A DNA stretch of 64,000 nt from Sequoia sempervirens (GCA_007258455.2 VDFB02358134.1:209681394-209745393), one strand, 5' to 3'. Counted from the stretch's first letter, positions 33,701-46,581 are shown. Notes: generated from the sequence alone by a model not told the origin. Translations and numbers: made by a program.

Positions 33701-34600
33701 CCTTGTTGGATGAAGAATAAAAAATCCTAGTAGCATTCTTGAAAGAGAAAAGAACCAAATTTGTATGGTCAAACATAAATATGCCAGGGCTTGATAAAAA
33801 AGTAGTTCAGGGTTTGATCCAAAAGTAGTTGTGCATCACTTAGCAATTTATCCTGAAGCCAAGATAGTAAAGCCAAAATTAAGGAAGATGCACCCTTGGA
33901 TAACACTCTTGGTGAAACTTGAGTTACAAAATCTTCTTGATGTTATATTTATCTGACCGATAGATTATCTTGAGTGGGTTTCAAACCTAGTATTAGTCTC
34001 CAAACCCATTGGGAGCATCAAAATATGCATGGAATTTAGAGACTTAAACAAAGAATTCCCAAAGGATGATTTCCATCTTCCTAACATCAACCTCATTGTG
34101 GACCTAACAATTGGTCATGAAATGTTGCCACTCATGGATTCTTTGTTAGGCTATAATAAAATCATGATCACCAAGGAGGATCAATACAAAACCACATTCA
34201 CTTGTCCATGGGGAACATATTGCTGAAACGTGATGCCATTTGGGTTGAAGAATGCAAGATCCACCTATCAAAACGTAATGATCCTCATCTTTCATGACAT
34301 GATACAAAAAATAGTTGAATATTTTGTGGATGATATTTTGGAAAAATAAAAAAAAGAAGTGAGCGCATAGCAATCTTAGGAACCATCTTTGATATAATTG
34401 AAGAGTACAAGGTACAATTGAATCCAAAAAAGTGTCTTTGGATTACATTAGGGAAACTTCTTGGCTATATCATATCACAAAGAGGGAGAGAAATTGATCC
34501 AACAAAATTAAAATCCATCCTTGACATGGAACAACCACAGACATTAAAAAGATGAGAGGGTTACAAGGAATATTGCAGTCCATCAGAAGGTTCATAGCAC
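33700..34600 (+). pseudogene. Reverse transcriptase domain of B
   Basis: Recognisable in order: an LVSKP-type block (LEWVSNLVLVSKP), ICMEFRDLNKEFPKDDFHLP (the RxDYRxLNxxTxKDxFPLP motif), DSLLGYNKIMI, NVMPFGLKNARSTYQ and FVDDIL, which holds the two catalytic aspartates. The frame is broken by stops, including TGA where a Trp codon is expected before NVMPFG and several TAG. Frameshifts follow FVDDIL. The polymerase is recognisable but not functional. Confidence 0.9.
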
Positions 34601-34707
34601 AACTATCAGAAAAAATCCACCATTTTTTGCATCTTCTCCATAAAGGAATAACTTACAAGTGGGATGAGAAGTGTGATAAAGCTTTCCAGTAGATCAAGGA
34701 CTACCTA

Positions 34708-35100
34708 TTGACACCTCCAATGCTTATGTTACTAATACCGAAAAAACCATTGATCCTGTATATCTCAATAACATTAGTAGCACTAGGTGCTCTTCTAGCA
34801 CAACATGATGAAAATGGGAAGGAAAGGGATATCTATTACATTAGTAGGAACTTGGTAGGATATGGAATGAACTATTCATCCATTGAGAAAGCATGCTTAG
34901 CAGTGATTTTTTCTTCACAAAATTTCAGACATTACATGCTATCACATCAGATCAAGCTTATTGCAAAAATTGACCTATTGAAATTCTTATTATCCAAAAC
35001 AACTCTCACTAAGCGAATGGAAAAATGAGTGATGATATTAACTAAATTTGAGATAGATTATGTGGAACACAAGGAAATAAAAGGACAAGTGATCACATAC
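34708..35100 (+). pseudogene. Standard Ty3 RNase H domain of B
   Basis: Sequence after the reverse transcriptase connection reads LYISITLVALGALLAQHDEN, then YYISRNLVGYGMNYSSIEKA and NFRHYMLSHQI. These are the LY..AS..A.GA.L.Q, YY.S..L...E..Y...EK and R.Y....I blocks of Ty3 RNase H. The frame ends at a stop near 35026. Confidence 0.88.
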
Positions 35101-35179
35101 CAACTAATGGAAGCACCTATCTATGCAGAGAACCCCTTGATATCCGAATTCCCTGATGAATCAATATTCCTTGTCAATT

Positions 35180-35500
35180 TAGCCAATCAATGAAAATTTT
35201 CCTATGATGGATCATTCACCCAACATGGATCAGAAGTAGGTATTCTCTTTATCACCCCTCAATGTTATTGCATTCCAAAGTCATATAGGCTATCATTCCC
35301 ATGCACTAAAAACATTGTTGAGTATGAAGCCCTAATCATAGGTATAAGTATAGCATTTCAATGGTAGATACAAGAGATGAAAGTATATGGAGACTCACAA
35401 CTAGTTATGAACCAATCAATGATGACTACAAAACTAAGGATGACAAGCTTCTTCCTTATAAGAAGATGGGGGAGAGTCTCAAAGACCTTTTCATTGATAT
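35180..35500 (+). pseudogene. Second, archaeal-type RNase H domain of B
   Basis: A second RNase H-like block reads YDGSFTQHGSEVGILFITPQ, then FPCTKNIVEYEALIIGISIA and VYGDSQLVMNQS. DGS, the E of NxxEYEA and GDSQLV correspond to the first three acidic positions of archaeal/plant-type RNase H. An extra RNase H between Ty3 RNase H and integrase is a published hallmark of Tat-clade elements. TAG replaces a codon after IAFQW and a frame change follows GDSQLV. Confidence 0.85.
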
Positions 35501-35819
35501 AAATTTTGAGTAGATTCTTTGCATGAACAATCGAGTAGTAGACTCCATGGCAACAGTTAGATCATTGTTAGACATGCCAAACAACGTCGTTCAATGTGAA
35601 TTGCTGGTAGAACAACTACTTGTACCAAATTTTGAAATCCTTGAATCTGAATTCGCGTGTGTCATCGTTGGTCCTAGATCCTCATAATATCATGACATAT
35701 TCATGTACCTAAGAAAAGGAATCCTCCCATCTAATATCACTTCTAACCTTAAAAGGACCTTTGTCAAGAAGGAATCCCGATTCGTGATCTTAGGCGATAC
35801 CCTTTACCACTAAAGCATT

Positions 35820-36720
35820 GAAGGAAAATTACTATGATGTCTTAACCAAGAGGAAGCCTTCACTGCTTTAACAAGAGTACATGATGGCATATGTGGTTGC
35901 TATTCTAGTGGTATGACTTTAGCTAAGAAACTATTGAGGATGGGGTACCATTGGCCAACCATGGAAAGAGAAGCCCATTAGTATGTGCAAAAATGTGTCC
36001 AATGTCAGTAAGATGGAGATTTGATTCATGCTTTAGCTCAAGAATTGCAACCCATAATCAAACCTTGGCCTTTCTTGCAATGGGGACTTGACCTCATAGG
36101 AAAAATCGCTCCAACGTCATCCAATAGGAACAACTTTATCATAACAACCACTGAGTACTCTACCAAGTGGGTTGAAGCCATTCCTATTAACTACATAATG
36201 GGGAAACAAATTGCCATGTTTATCCTGAATTAACTCATTTTCTATTATGGAAAACTCTGGAAACCTTTATCTTAGACAATGGAACACCCTTCGAGAATCA
36301 AGATGTGAAAGAGTTATGTCAAAGATTCAACATACAACACCGATTCTCTACCCCATATTACCCCCAAGGAAATGGTCAAGCTAAGGATACAAACCAGACC
36401 ATTCTAAAAATCAAAAAGAGAATGGTCAATGAAGTTGGCCATGAATGACATCTATAGTTAAATCCCAATCTTTGGGCCTATCGAACCAGTATCTACACGC
36501 CAATAGGTGCAACCCATTTTTCCTATTGAGGTTGAACTCTCATCATTGTAAGTGTCACTATAGAACCTAATCACCAATGAAGAATACATAGTATCTTAGC
36601 TAAATGAGCTAGAATTCTTGGATGAGTGTCATCTAGACACTCTTAATCACTTACAAGTATATCAAATTTAACTAAAAAGGAGCTATAAAAAGAAGATCAA
36701 ATGTTGGTCTTTCTAGGAAG
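35820..36720 (+). pseudogene. Integrase domain of B
   Basis: The HHCC zinc-binding region survives in part (HDGICGCYSSGMTLAK, YHWPTMEREA, CVQCQ). The core carries WPFLQWGLDLIGKI (first catalytic Asp), TTTEYSTKWVEA, LDNGTPFENQ (second Asp) and GNGQAKDTNQTILK. In the last motif the expected catalytic Glu (GQAE) is Lys, AAG at about 36383-36385. Several stops interrupt the frame. No chromodomain follows, as expected for the Tat clade. Confidence 0.88.
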
Positions 36721-36959
36721 GGGATGTTGTCCTATAGAAAAATCAAAAAAATCTTTCAGATTAGGACAGTAAATGAAATTTTGAGCCTAACCGATTGGGT
36801 CCCTTTGTCATCAGAACAAGCTATAGATCAAGAGCATATCAATTCTCAACACTTGAAGGTGAACCCTTACAGGAACCAACCAACAACTTGCATCTTAAAT
36901 TTTTTTATGCCTAATCTTAAAGGGAATAAATGTGAAAATACAAAAAAAAATAAAAAATG

Positions 36960-39177
36960 ATCAAAATCCAAAAAAAATAATAAGAAAAAGGATTGAAAAA
37001 AGTAAAGAAAAAATTGTCCTATAGTGAAAACCAATTTGGTGGCACTTTGGTCAAGTACCTTGGTGAAAACCTAGCAAACAAGTGCCACACATAAGTAAAG
37101 AACCTCCATCTATTTGGATATTTATCCTATCATTCTTGGCATCACATCCATTTAATGCATCATTCCTCTTATTTATTCCATCACCCATCTACATCCTTAT
37201 CATAGCTTTATGTTGAGAAGTATTGTATCTCCTTTTAGTACTACTTGGGATATTCCTAAGGCTAGTTTCTCCTACCTATATCAAGGTAGTCTATTGTGTC
37301 ACGCTAGGGGAAATTCGTTATGAATCATATCTAGTTCTTATATATATTAAGGTTATTGGAAATTGTAATAAAAAATCCCAAAAATATTCAAAAATTACAA
37401 ATTCAAAATCCAAAACATCCAAAACACATCAAAACCCCTAAAAAGGTAAAAAATAAATAAAAAATAGTACCTTGTCAAACTACGGGTCTCTAAGCTTGAA
37501 CTTAGGCAAGGCCATTATTGGTGTTCCCTCAAGACACCCTAGGTTAGTCCTTTAGGGGTCTATCATAATAAACTAACATTCCATCAATTGTTAATATCTC
37601 ATTTTCAATATGTTGATTCAATCAAACTACGTGGTCTCTGGATATATAACTTAGGTAAGGATAATCATTGATCAACCCCCAAGGCCCCTAGGATAGGTCT
37701 TTTAGGTTAGGTTCTTGGTCAAACTTGAAAAATACCTAAACATCCAAATATAAAAATGTACTTAAAAACATTCAAAAAATTAGAAAATCCCTAAACGTTG
37801 GAAAACTTGATAATCCTAAACATTTGAAAAATCAGAAAACAATTTTTTTTGTAAAATTTAGAAAACAAAAAAGACATTCAAATATCTTGGAAAACCCTAA
37901 ACAACCTCAAATAACCAAAAACCAAAATATCCACATAAACTTTCAAAAAGATAAAAAACAATCTCAAAACATTTTCAAAACACCAAAACATTGAAATATT
38001 CCAAAAAATCCAAACCATCCATCTCATTTCACTTTCACCCATAATAAACCTCCATCCATAATAAATTGATCATCATATTCAGTCTTTGGAAAAACAAGTA
38101 CAAATCAAATATATCAAATCATAAAGTGAGAACCTAAGTGTCAAAATCTAAAGTCTAGATCATAGGTAAATGAGTCAGTGGAGTTTGTATCAACAACTTA
38201 TTAAAAACCTCATCCTAAATAAAAACCACCTGATTAACATGTTCTAGGATGCATCCTTCCTACGATGGACATCAATATCAGAAAATCACCTTAGCTAACT
38301 TAAACTGGCAAGAGATATAGATAACACTAACTATTTTTCTTTGATCTTTTCTTTTGATTTATCTTAATCACCCATTTTGAGGACCTATCGATGATGTCTA
38401 TCAAAATGATTTAGAGAGAAAGGAATGGGGCATCGATCATTATCTTTCATTTGATGTGCTTGTGGGTATTCTTGTAAAATAATTTTGGTGCATACTTGCT
38501 TAGTTGTGTGTAGGAAAGTTTTTTGGAATACATTGTTGACTATTGTGTGTGCTTTGGTCTAATATATTCTAAGCTTCTAACTTACATTCCAACAAGGTTT
38601 CTATATGTCAAGGTGTGAACAAGAACTATCTTATCTATTTGTAAATTCAAAGTCCATTACACTAGATACAATGCCATCCTAGTTATTAATACCTTAATGC
38701 ATTGTATCTATGTGTTATATTAAAAATAAGGAATGACATGAAATCCCAATCCCAATATATGAAAAAATCATCATCATCATCCTACATCATGCATCACCAT
38801 CTCTAATATAGTCTCGGTGGATCATGGAATTTTTGGACTTTTTGAATCAATCTCAAAATCAATGGTTAATCCATTCATCGTATTCTTCTTATTCTTCTAT
38901 CTTTACTAACAATTCTATCCAAGTATCGAATATGTGTGGTATATCAATATATACATGAGGCTACCCATAGCCGATGACTGTCTATACATAATGCAATTTG
39001 TCTACATCAACATCTAAGCTTTCTAGGAACTATTTTTCATCCTCTTTACCAACAATCCCTCTTTCGTTGGGGCACAGTGGGGAATCTATATCATCTTTAG
39101 CTCAACAATCTAAAAAGTTGTAGCTCTTTGATTCAAAAGAAACTTGAAATCTCAAGCATCTCAAGCATAAGTCTGAT
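36960..39177 (+). other. 3' untranslated region of B, first part
   Basis: A-rich, non-coding, with GTGAAAACC...GGTGGCACTTTGG...GTGAAAACCTAGC near 37025-37075. Repeated short blocks AAACATTCAAAA, AAAACCCTAAAC occur in 37370-38000. 37480-37560 and 37625-37710 look like diverged copies of one another (TCAAACTACG.GTCTC, ACTTAGG.AAGG). No gene seen. Confidence 0.6.
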
Positions 39178-42100
39178 TGTAATACCCCTCATGTTGTTTG
39201 GACTTGATATTTCTGTGGTTTGGATTGATGCTTTGTGATTGTGATTGTTATTACTTATTGTCTGGTGTGTGTGGATGCATAGTTTAGTTGATTGCTACAT
39301 TTGACATTATTATGGTGATTTATGATACTGTTTGTGGTGTTTAGATTACTTGATTATGCAATGGTTTTTCCTTAATATCATATATGTCAATGTTGTAATT
39401 CTATGATGTTTATTTGGTTCCAATGATACATTATAATGCAATGGTTTAATAATTAGGTATAATGTGATCAATTAATTTAGGAATGTTATTTCTTATTTGA
39501 TATTGTAATTGTTAGTATAGCTTAGGTGAGAGGATAGTGTAGCACCACTCATTACGAGTGCCTTGCTACGCTGCAATTCCTTCTCATGATAGGATGTTTT
39601 GATTATATATATACATGTGTTACTTGACGTTTATTGGTATGCAAGATTTGTAGGAATGAGTCTCGATTCCACCTGATTCGACAGGATAGGGCAAGCATTA
39701 ATTTAACCCAACGGGTAAAATGTTGTAAAAAGGGAGTTGATTTGGAAGTATCCCCGTCCCAAGTCCGTCGTTCTGTTGTGAGTTGTGGTGTCATGACTGA
39801 AGTTTTGTCCTGTCGTTATGTAGTTTGATTGTTGAGTATTTATTTTATTTATGATTAGTGTTTATTTAATTAATCTTATTTTATAAGATAATTAATTAAT
39901 ATTGTCTTGTTACTTGATTTAATTGTGAGTTAGTAAAATGTTAAATTTAAATATAATGTAAATTAAAAAAAGGGTTATTTAATTAATTAAATTGTAAGAA
40001 ATTAAATTAAATGAATATTGATGAGGATAATTAAATATTATCTTTTTATTAATAATAAATTAGAAAATCTTGTCTGAATAATGTCTTGGGAAAATAAATT
40101 ATTTTATTTAAAATTGTAGATAAGTGTGTGTTTTAAAAGCTGGAAAAAGGACCAATAAGAAAGGAGGATTTTTTATAAAAGAAAACTGAAGAGCTTTATT
40201 GATTTTATTATTTTGAGAGAGTTATTCTCACATAAGGGACTTTTTTGTTGTTTTGGTTTGAAAAAGAAAGAGAAAGAGAAAATAGTTATCTGTGTTTTTT
40301 GGGTAAAAGAATTGTTGTTGAAGAAAAGAGAGATTCAAAAGAGAGTTGAAGGAAGGGATAGAGGGAAGGCTACAGAAGGGATTCTACATCAAATGAAGGA
40401 CTCTAGGTTTTATTCTGTTAATTTATTATTTGTTTAATTGTTTTGTAAACAAAATCTGGTTGCTATGTTTTTGAAAATCAATTTCTCTATTTTTGAAAAT
40501 AGGATCTGTGATTGAAAAGTTGTTTATATTAAACTCTTGAATTCTTCGGTAGGAAAACTATAGTAAAATCTTCTGGAGTTCTTAATATAATTGTGAAATT
40601 TATGGTTTGGAATAAAAACCATTTTTTTTAATTATGGATTGAATTTATTTTCCCAATTTATTTTGTATCTGGTAAGAAGATCTAATTGTTTATATTATTT
40701 ATTTATTTAGTTTTGCTTAAATATATATATATATACCTATTATATATATTGATACAAACTAAATAAATAAATACATGTATTATATGTTCTATCTATTATT
40801 TATTTTTTTATTTATTTATTTTTCACATTTTACAGACTCTATGAATTTCATAGAATAAAATTTGTTTATGAATATTTGTATATTCCAAAATTCATATTTA
40901 TACTTTTGAGTAAGATAGATATAGATATAAATATTTATGCTTAGATTTGTAGTTTTGTTTTATGAAAGTTTTTTATTAAATAAAATAAATAAATAATAAA
41001 TAATATTTTATTTTATCGTACCCCCACAGACCCCAGCGCTTGCTATACGCAACCATCACCGGCTGCGCACAACAGTTGGTACTGCTGGGCGCAGTCCAGT
41101 GGGGACTGCGTATAGCGGTCCCCACATCGCCGTATGATGGGCATCGTGCTTTTCAAAGCATGTGTAAATGCTTTCATTTGTTTAGTTTTAATTTGAAATT
41201 CATTTCGTATGATTTATATTATATATATATATATTAATGTTTATATTATAATCAATGTTAATTTATATATGTATATATGTATATATATACATGTATATAT
41301 ATTACTGTATATATTACAATATGTTATTTTAATTATTATATATTTTTTAAAATATATGATTTAATACATATATATATATGTGTTGATAAGTTATGAATGT
41401 TGTGAGTATAAAGTAACTGATGATTTTCATAGTTTGCAATGTTATAGTTAAATTGGAAAATTAGAAATAAAGTATGTGTTCTTTTAGTAAATTGAATTCA
41501 CTTGTCTAATTGGTTCATTAATTTGGTGAATTTTATGGTGCAATATAATTGTTCATGGCATTGATTTACAATGTAGTTGTCTTCTCTCGAGCTTATTCAT
41601 TTAATTCAATTGTGGATTTCTTTTATTTAGGTTTATGTCATGTGGGAAACCCTATAATTATTTTACCTTTCGTAGGAGCCTAAGTTATTGTTAAGGGCTT
41701 CCAAAGGCGGGGTTACTGATGTGTAATTGTGATCTCATATTTTGGTGTTTGGTCTATGTTTTGACCATGGTTATGATTTAGTTTTCTCTTGGATTGTACC
41801 ATTGTGGATATGTTTCTTATGTTATGGCGAGATGGTTATGCCTCGCGGAGGAACCATTTGTGGTTCAATATTTCTTGTTGATATAATCCTTTTGTGTTGG
41901 ATATTTTGTGTTGAGTGTTTAGAGAGAGTGGCTCTAGTGGGGGCCGACGCACAAAGGGGCTGCCAGGGTAACCCACATAGAGTTATAGTAATCAGTGATA
42001 ACCTAAGTAATAAATCATGGGTGGGGTTTAAACATTAATAAGATAATTGTGATGCATCATCTACCTAATAGTGCTATCATAGACTACAGGGGACTGAGAA

Positions 42101-43214
42101 GACCGTGGTTGGAAAGATCGTTGCCTTGTCTTCATGAGAGGTTAACGATTCCACATGAGTAACCCTATGGAGCGATGCCTTGAGATAGGCTATATGGAGA
42201 ACCATAGATGGAGGTGTCACCTTGAACTTGGTTGTTAGGATAATCCATGTAGAGATGAAGGTGGTACCTTGTGATAGTTTGTCTGGATAATCCATGTTAA
42301 GCCATGCGATGACACTCTCCTCTAACATTTCGTTTGTGTTATTTTATTGAAGTCATCTTTGATATTATGTCTTGAAACTTATTGATGATGTGTTTTGTGT
42401 TTTATTGTGGAATTAATTGGAAAGTGATTTGTTGTTTTGTTTCGGAAGTGGTCTATTGTCATGTCGTTTGGTGGATTGTCTTTAGTTTTTCATGTGGTCT
42501 AGTGATATTATGTTATCTTGTTTTGGAGTTAGTCTTGTGTCACTGTTAGATGTGCTTGGTCAGGGATCCTTCCTTGTTAACTCCCAACATGGGGGTGGTT
42601 GGGTGGAATGTGCTTCGCACCTCGTTGGGTTCCCTTTTGGTTGCATATATATCTTTTATTGCAGGGTTTTGACTGATGTTGATCCAGTGTTCTTATGTAC
42701 TAGATGTATGTTTATACTTCAGATGTGATGTATTTCATTATTGATGTATCTCCCACTTGTGATGGGGAGACCTTGATGTAATTTGTTATATGTTCATCAT
42801 GTGGTAATATCATATTGATGTAATGTATATTCAGGCCTTGTATTTATTCAGGAACTATCATTTGCAATAGTTGATTATGTTGTGTTATATCTCTCGAAAT
42901 ATACACACTTTATATCTTTATAATTTTCATTTATTGTCATATGTACATATGGTATCAATATGGTTATTGTTAATGGATATTTAAAATGATGCTATATGAA
43001 TGAATGGATTTATGTAACTATTTAATTATATTTTAATCTATTATCTTTGTTATGGGTTAGTGTAGTAATGTCCTTGTGTATCCCAAGGGATTTAGTTGTG
43101 CAACTTAGAAAATTGTAATGTTGGAATAATTAAATACATTTAATATGTTCTTTTTAAAAAAAAATTGTTGTGTTTTTAATTGTTCCTTTGGGGTTTGCAC
43201 GGCGGGGCGTTACA
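39178..43214 (+). mobile_element. 4.0-kb solo-LTR-like insertion in B
   Basis: Starts TGTAATACCCC and ends GGGGCGTTACA, the inverted ends typical of many plant LTRs. Flanks are CTGAT (39173-39177) and TTGAT (43215-43219), a 5-bp duplication with one mismatch. I find no internal direct repeats, primer site or pol motif, so it behaves as a single unusually long LTR. A small internally deleted element cannot be excluded. It holds AT microsatellites (40720-40760, 41220-41390) and a GC-rich hairpin block (41027-41160). The 98-codon frame at 41742-42038 has no recognised motif. Confidence 0.75.
41027..41160. repeat. GC-rich nested inverted repeat
   Basis: Perfect arms GCTATACGCA (41042-41051) and TGCGTATAGC (41107-41116) enclose a second pair CTGCGC / GCGCAG. 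About 130 bases here are GC- and CpG-rich within strongly AT-rich surroundings. The structure could form a hairpin in DNA or RNA. Confidence 0.75.
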
Positions 43215-43618
43215 TTGATTTTCACCTATCATGAGCCCAATCAGAACACTTTATTTCCTGATCGACCTCTTGAGGGGGAAACCAACCATCTTCCAATCAT
43301 ATCAATATCAAATCATCTAATGGACTTTGTTCCTAGCCTTGCTAGAAAATCTTGATCAAATTATCAAATCACTCATCATTGGGATATATCTTTCCCTACC
43401 AATCCTTGTGTTATTTAGCACAATCCTTGCATTGTTGTGAATCCTCAAAAATTTTATCAATCAATCAATCAAATCAATCAAATTTAGCTTGGATATCAAT
43501 ATCTCAAAGAGATCATTGATATCTATTTTGCATCGTTATCATCATCAAAATTAGCATCAAAATCAACATCAATCTTTGAAGCAATACACTGAGTACATTG
43601 CTTCGAAGAGGGGAAAAA
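43215..43618 (+). other. 3' untranslated region of B, second part, with polypurine tract
   Basis: Resumes B after the solo-LTR-like insertion. CATCAATC repeats occur at 43450-43570. GAAGAGGGGAAAAA (43605-43618) directly precedes the 3' LTR start and is the likely polypurine tract. Confidence 0.75.
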
Positions 43619-45062
43619 TGTAGACACTAAAAAATGTCTTGAATGATATCATGCACTCAAATTAGGTATACTAACATCATTTCCTCCTAAAACTCATCCT
43701 CTTTTCACTTAATGGATTAAATTAGCCTAGCTATTTAATTAATTGCCCCATCTTCATCTGTTAACCTAATCGATTCAATCAGGTTGATTCACCCCCCCTT
43801 CCATGCTAACATTTCATCTTATTAAATTAAATACATCAAGTTATTTAATTTAAATCCATGTCTCCTTATTTAATTAAATAAAACTAAGTTATTTAATTAA
43901 ATATCATTCCACCTTTCCCCCTTTTTCATTAAATCACTTTATTTATTAAAAATCATAAAATTCCCCTAATTACATAAACTAATCTTTTGTTTAAATGACA
44001 ATTACTAATTTATCTATTCCCCCCACTTGCAAGGGAATATTCCTCCTTTGCACATTCCACCAAAAGAAATATTCCCAAGGAATATTCCTCCTCCTTTTTG
44101 CACAATTAAAATCTGTTTTAATTTCCTAAATATCGTTTTTCCCTCATGCATGAGAATATTCCAAAGAATATTCTCTTTCTTCACTTATTTGAAAAAGGGA
44201 ATATTCTTACAAACCTTCATATGCAAGTTAACTCAAAACTTCTTGTGCAAGTTAATTTGTGACCTCTTGTACAAGTCAAAAGTGTGTTTGTTTGAAGGAA
44301 TATTAACCCTTGATTAAAATCTCATCAAGTTCATTCTCATCCGTTGATGAGAACCCATGATCCATGCCTCCAACTTCTTCCATCCTTTACCATTGATTAG
44401 CCTTTTTGATCTCAACCCTTCATTTCTCATTTGCTATCCTATAAATAGGTCACTATTCTGAGACAAATGGATCCATCTTTTAACATAAAACTTATGCAGT
44501 TAAAATCACTTGCATTTGCACTCACATTTAACCTCATTTTAGCTTATTTTAATTGCATCATATTAGCTTAGCTTCCATTGATGGCTTCCATGATCACATA
44601 ATGCATCTATTTAGCTCATTTTTTAATTAGGGTTTGAATCTTTTAGTTTAGAATCCATTTAGATTAGCTTTGTATTTGCATATCTAGATCATCTTAGCAT
44701 ACATCATGTAAAATTAGCTTGCATCATGTTCATGTAGGTTAAAATCATGTTTTCATACACATCTCACAATCATTCCATTAGTTTTCTTCAATAAAAATGA
44801 TTAGAACAAGCTCTTTTATCCATGAGATTGGGAAAGGGTTGTCATTCCACATCAATGTGACACCACTCCCCTAATACGATAGGTTTCAATGGATTAGAGT
44901 AGACATTTTTAAAGCTTTCTTAGTTTAGTATGCTTGGTTTTAATGGATCTTCTTTGTTAAATTTACACTTCATTGATCTTGTTGAGATTGACATTAGTGG
45001 CTTCATTATACTTCAATTCTTCATGGATCAAGCGTAATCGGCCTATACTAATCCATCAATTA
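43619..45062 (+). repeat. 3' LTR of B
   Basis: Uninterrupted 1.44-kb copy, TGTAGACAC at the start. It preserves the empty sites of M2 copy 2 (GCATATCTAG) and E2. A CTATAAATAG box at about 44440-44449 could be the TATA element of the LTR promoter, and the same box occurs at 18421-18430 in the 5' LTR. Confidence 0.9.
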
Positions 45063-45064
45063 TA

Positions 45065-45130
45065 GCTACTTCTCTCCTCTGTGAAAATTTATTTGTAGAT
45101 TGTGCTCCTAGTAGGTGGCTAACACCAACA
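45065..45130 (+). repeat. 5' LTR of A, second part
   Basis: GCTACTTCTCTCC to AACACCAACA matches the last ~66 bases of the intact 3' LTR at 55463-55528. Confidence 0.9.
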
Positions 45131-46145
45131 TGGTATCAAAACCTTCAACCTAAACCTTCTTCCTCCATTGAGAGTTTTCATCCTAGTTGTTTTGAGATCA
45201 TTATTCAAAGAATACATTCAGAATAATGTTCATCTTTATCAATTTCGTTGTTAGACCATATTGAGGGGGCATTTTTCTCTTGTTGCAGCAATCTTTCACC
45301 AAGTTTGTTGCATGATTTTTTGTGACTATTCTACTTGAGGAGGGTACAATTCTATTCTTGTGTGGTCCCAATTGGAAAAAAAATTAGTTTTTGGAGAGAC
45401 AACCTTTGTGCCTACAAAAAATCATATTCACCCTCAAAGAGGGGCATCATATTATTTATGAGGCATGAATTTGATTGTGTTGTGCTAAGTAGAGGTCTTG
45501 AGACTCTTTTTCTTGTAGGCCACAAATAACTCTTTTTTGCAAGCCATTATTCTTTTCATTGGACCCATCATTTGGCATATTAATGGCACAATTTTTCTCT
45601 ATTAAAAAACCCACATTTTTACTGTTGAAGGTGTTTGAAGGTCAGTTTGACAGAACATTTTGCTGTTTGGGCCATGATTATTTGATAAAATTGGAAAAAA
45701 CATTTTCTTTAGTAGAGGTCATGATTCATCTTGGCTGATAGAGGGCGTGTAGACCTAGGAATCTATTTTTCTCAAAGACTAGGCTTCGCAAAGTATTGAA
45801 GGGGCCAATTTTCTGCATAAAAGGCATGATTTACCTCTAGTGGTCCATGCAAACGTTTTCTTCATCTAAGGCTATGATTTCCTTGAGAGAGGCATATATC
45901 TAGAGACACATATATTCCCTATAACCATGTGTTACTAGTAAATGATGGAGTAGTAACTTCATTGGTGTTTTTTTCTATTGGTCACATGTTTTCCTTCAGA
46001 GGATACACGATTCTTCCTCTGGAGACTACAATTAAAGAGAATGAAAAATTGTTTAAATGAGGATCTTGCATTCTTTTTTGGAAAGAGATCTAAGAAGAGG
46101 TATCATTAGAGGCATTAATATGTGCTTTGGAATGATTCAACCATA
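45131..46145 (+). other. Internal region of A, first part, with primer-binding site
   Basis: TGGTATCAAAACC directly follows the LTR and matches the plant initiator-Met primer-binding type (TGGTATCAGAGC) with small changes. The following ~1 kb is T-rich and stop-laden; no gag or pol motif recognised. Confidence 0.7.
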
Positions 46146-46150
46146 ATAGG

Positions 46151-46581
46151 TTTTACAAGAATGAAATTGTTGTGGAAAGATTTTCCGATGTTGTCATTGA
46201 TGTCAACTAGTCAACTGGTTATGTACTAGTTGTTGTTGGATGTACATGTCGAGGATATTGAGAAAATTATAATGAAGATATGTTACACTAGATTGGCTGA
46301 CCTTGTGTGAAATACTAATTTTGATAATGATGAAGTGTGTTGGATCTTTTTGGGTTCCTTGAAGTGTGTGTTTGGGTCACCCTCATTCTAATTCCACCTT
46401 AGGATGTTTTGGAATTGACCTAATTTGAATTTAGATGTGGATAGTTGACTTTGGATATGTTTCAAAGTTGAAGATGGTATAAATGTAAGATGAGTTAGTG
46501 ATGAAGTGGAGAGGTAAGAGTGAAGAAGAAGAGCAATAAAAGAAAAGAGAAAGTATGATTTGATGCAACATTGGTTCTATT

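Larger units (their letters stand above)
17606..45062 (+). mobile_element. B: Tat-clade Ty3/gypsy retrotransposon, decayed and heavily nested
   Basis: LTRs of ~1.44 kb begin TGTAAACACTAAAA (17606) and TGTAGACACTAAAA (43619) and end in CCATCAATYA. The first ~175 bases agree at about 92% by eye. Gag, protease, G-patch-like, reverse transcriptase, RNase H, a second archaeal-type RNase H and integrase remnants follow in plus-strand order between 27 kb and 36.8 kb, the layout of the Tat clade. The target duplication is eroded: GTTGT on the left and GCTAC on the right, against GTTGC in the intact LTR of A. Nested within B are M2 copy 2, E2, D and a 4-kb solo-LTR-like insertion. Without them B is roughly 16.5 kb. 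All frames carry stops and it cannot be autonomous now. Confidence 0.88.

Noticed and set aside
41742..42038. 98-codon ORF in the solo-LTR-like insertion
   Set aside because: Cys/Leu/Val-rich, no motif, located within an LTR; likely chance.
43619..45062. 43619-45062 and 17606-24450 as independent dispersed repeats
   Set aside because: They are the LTR pair of B: the polypurine tract, order of domains and insertion in A's LTR all fit.
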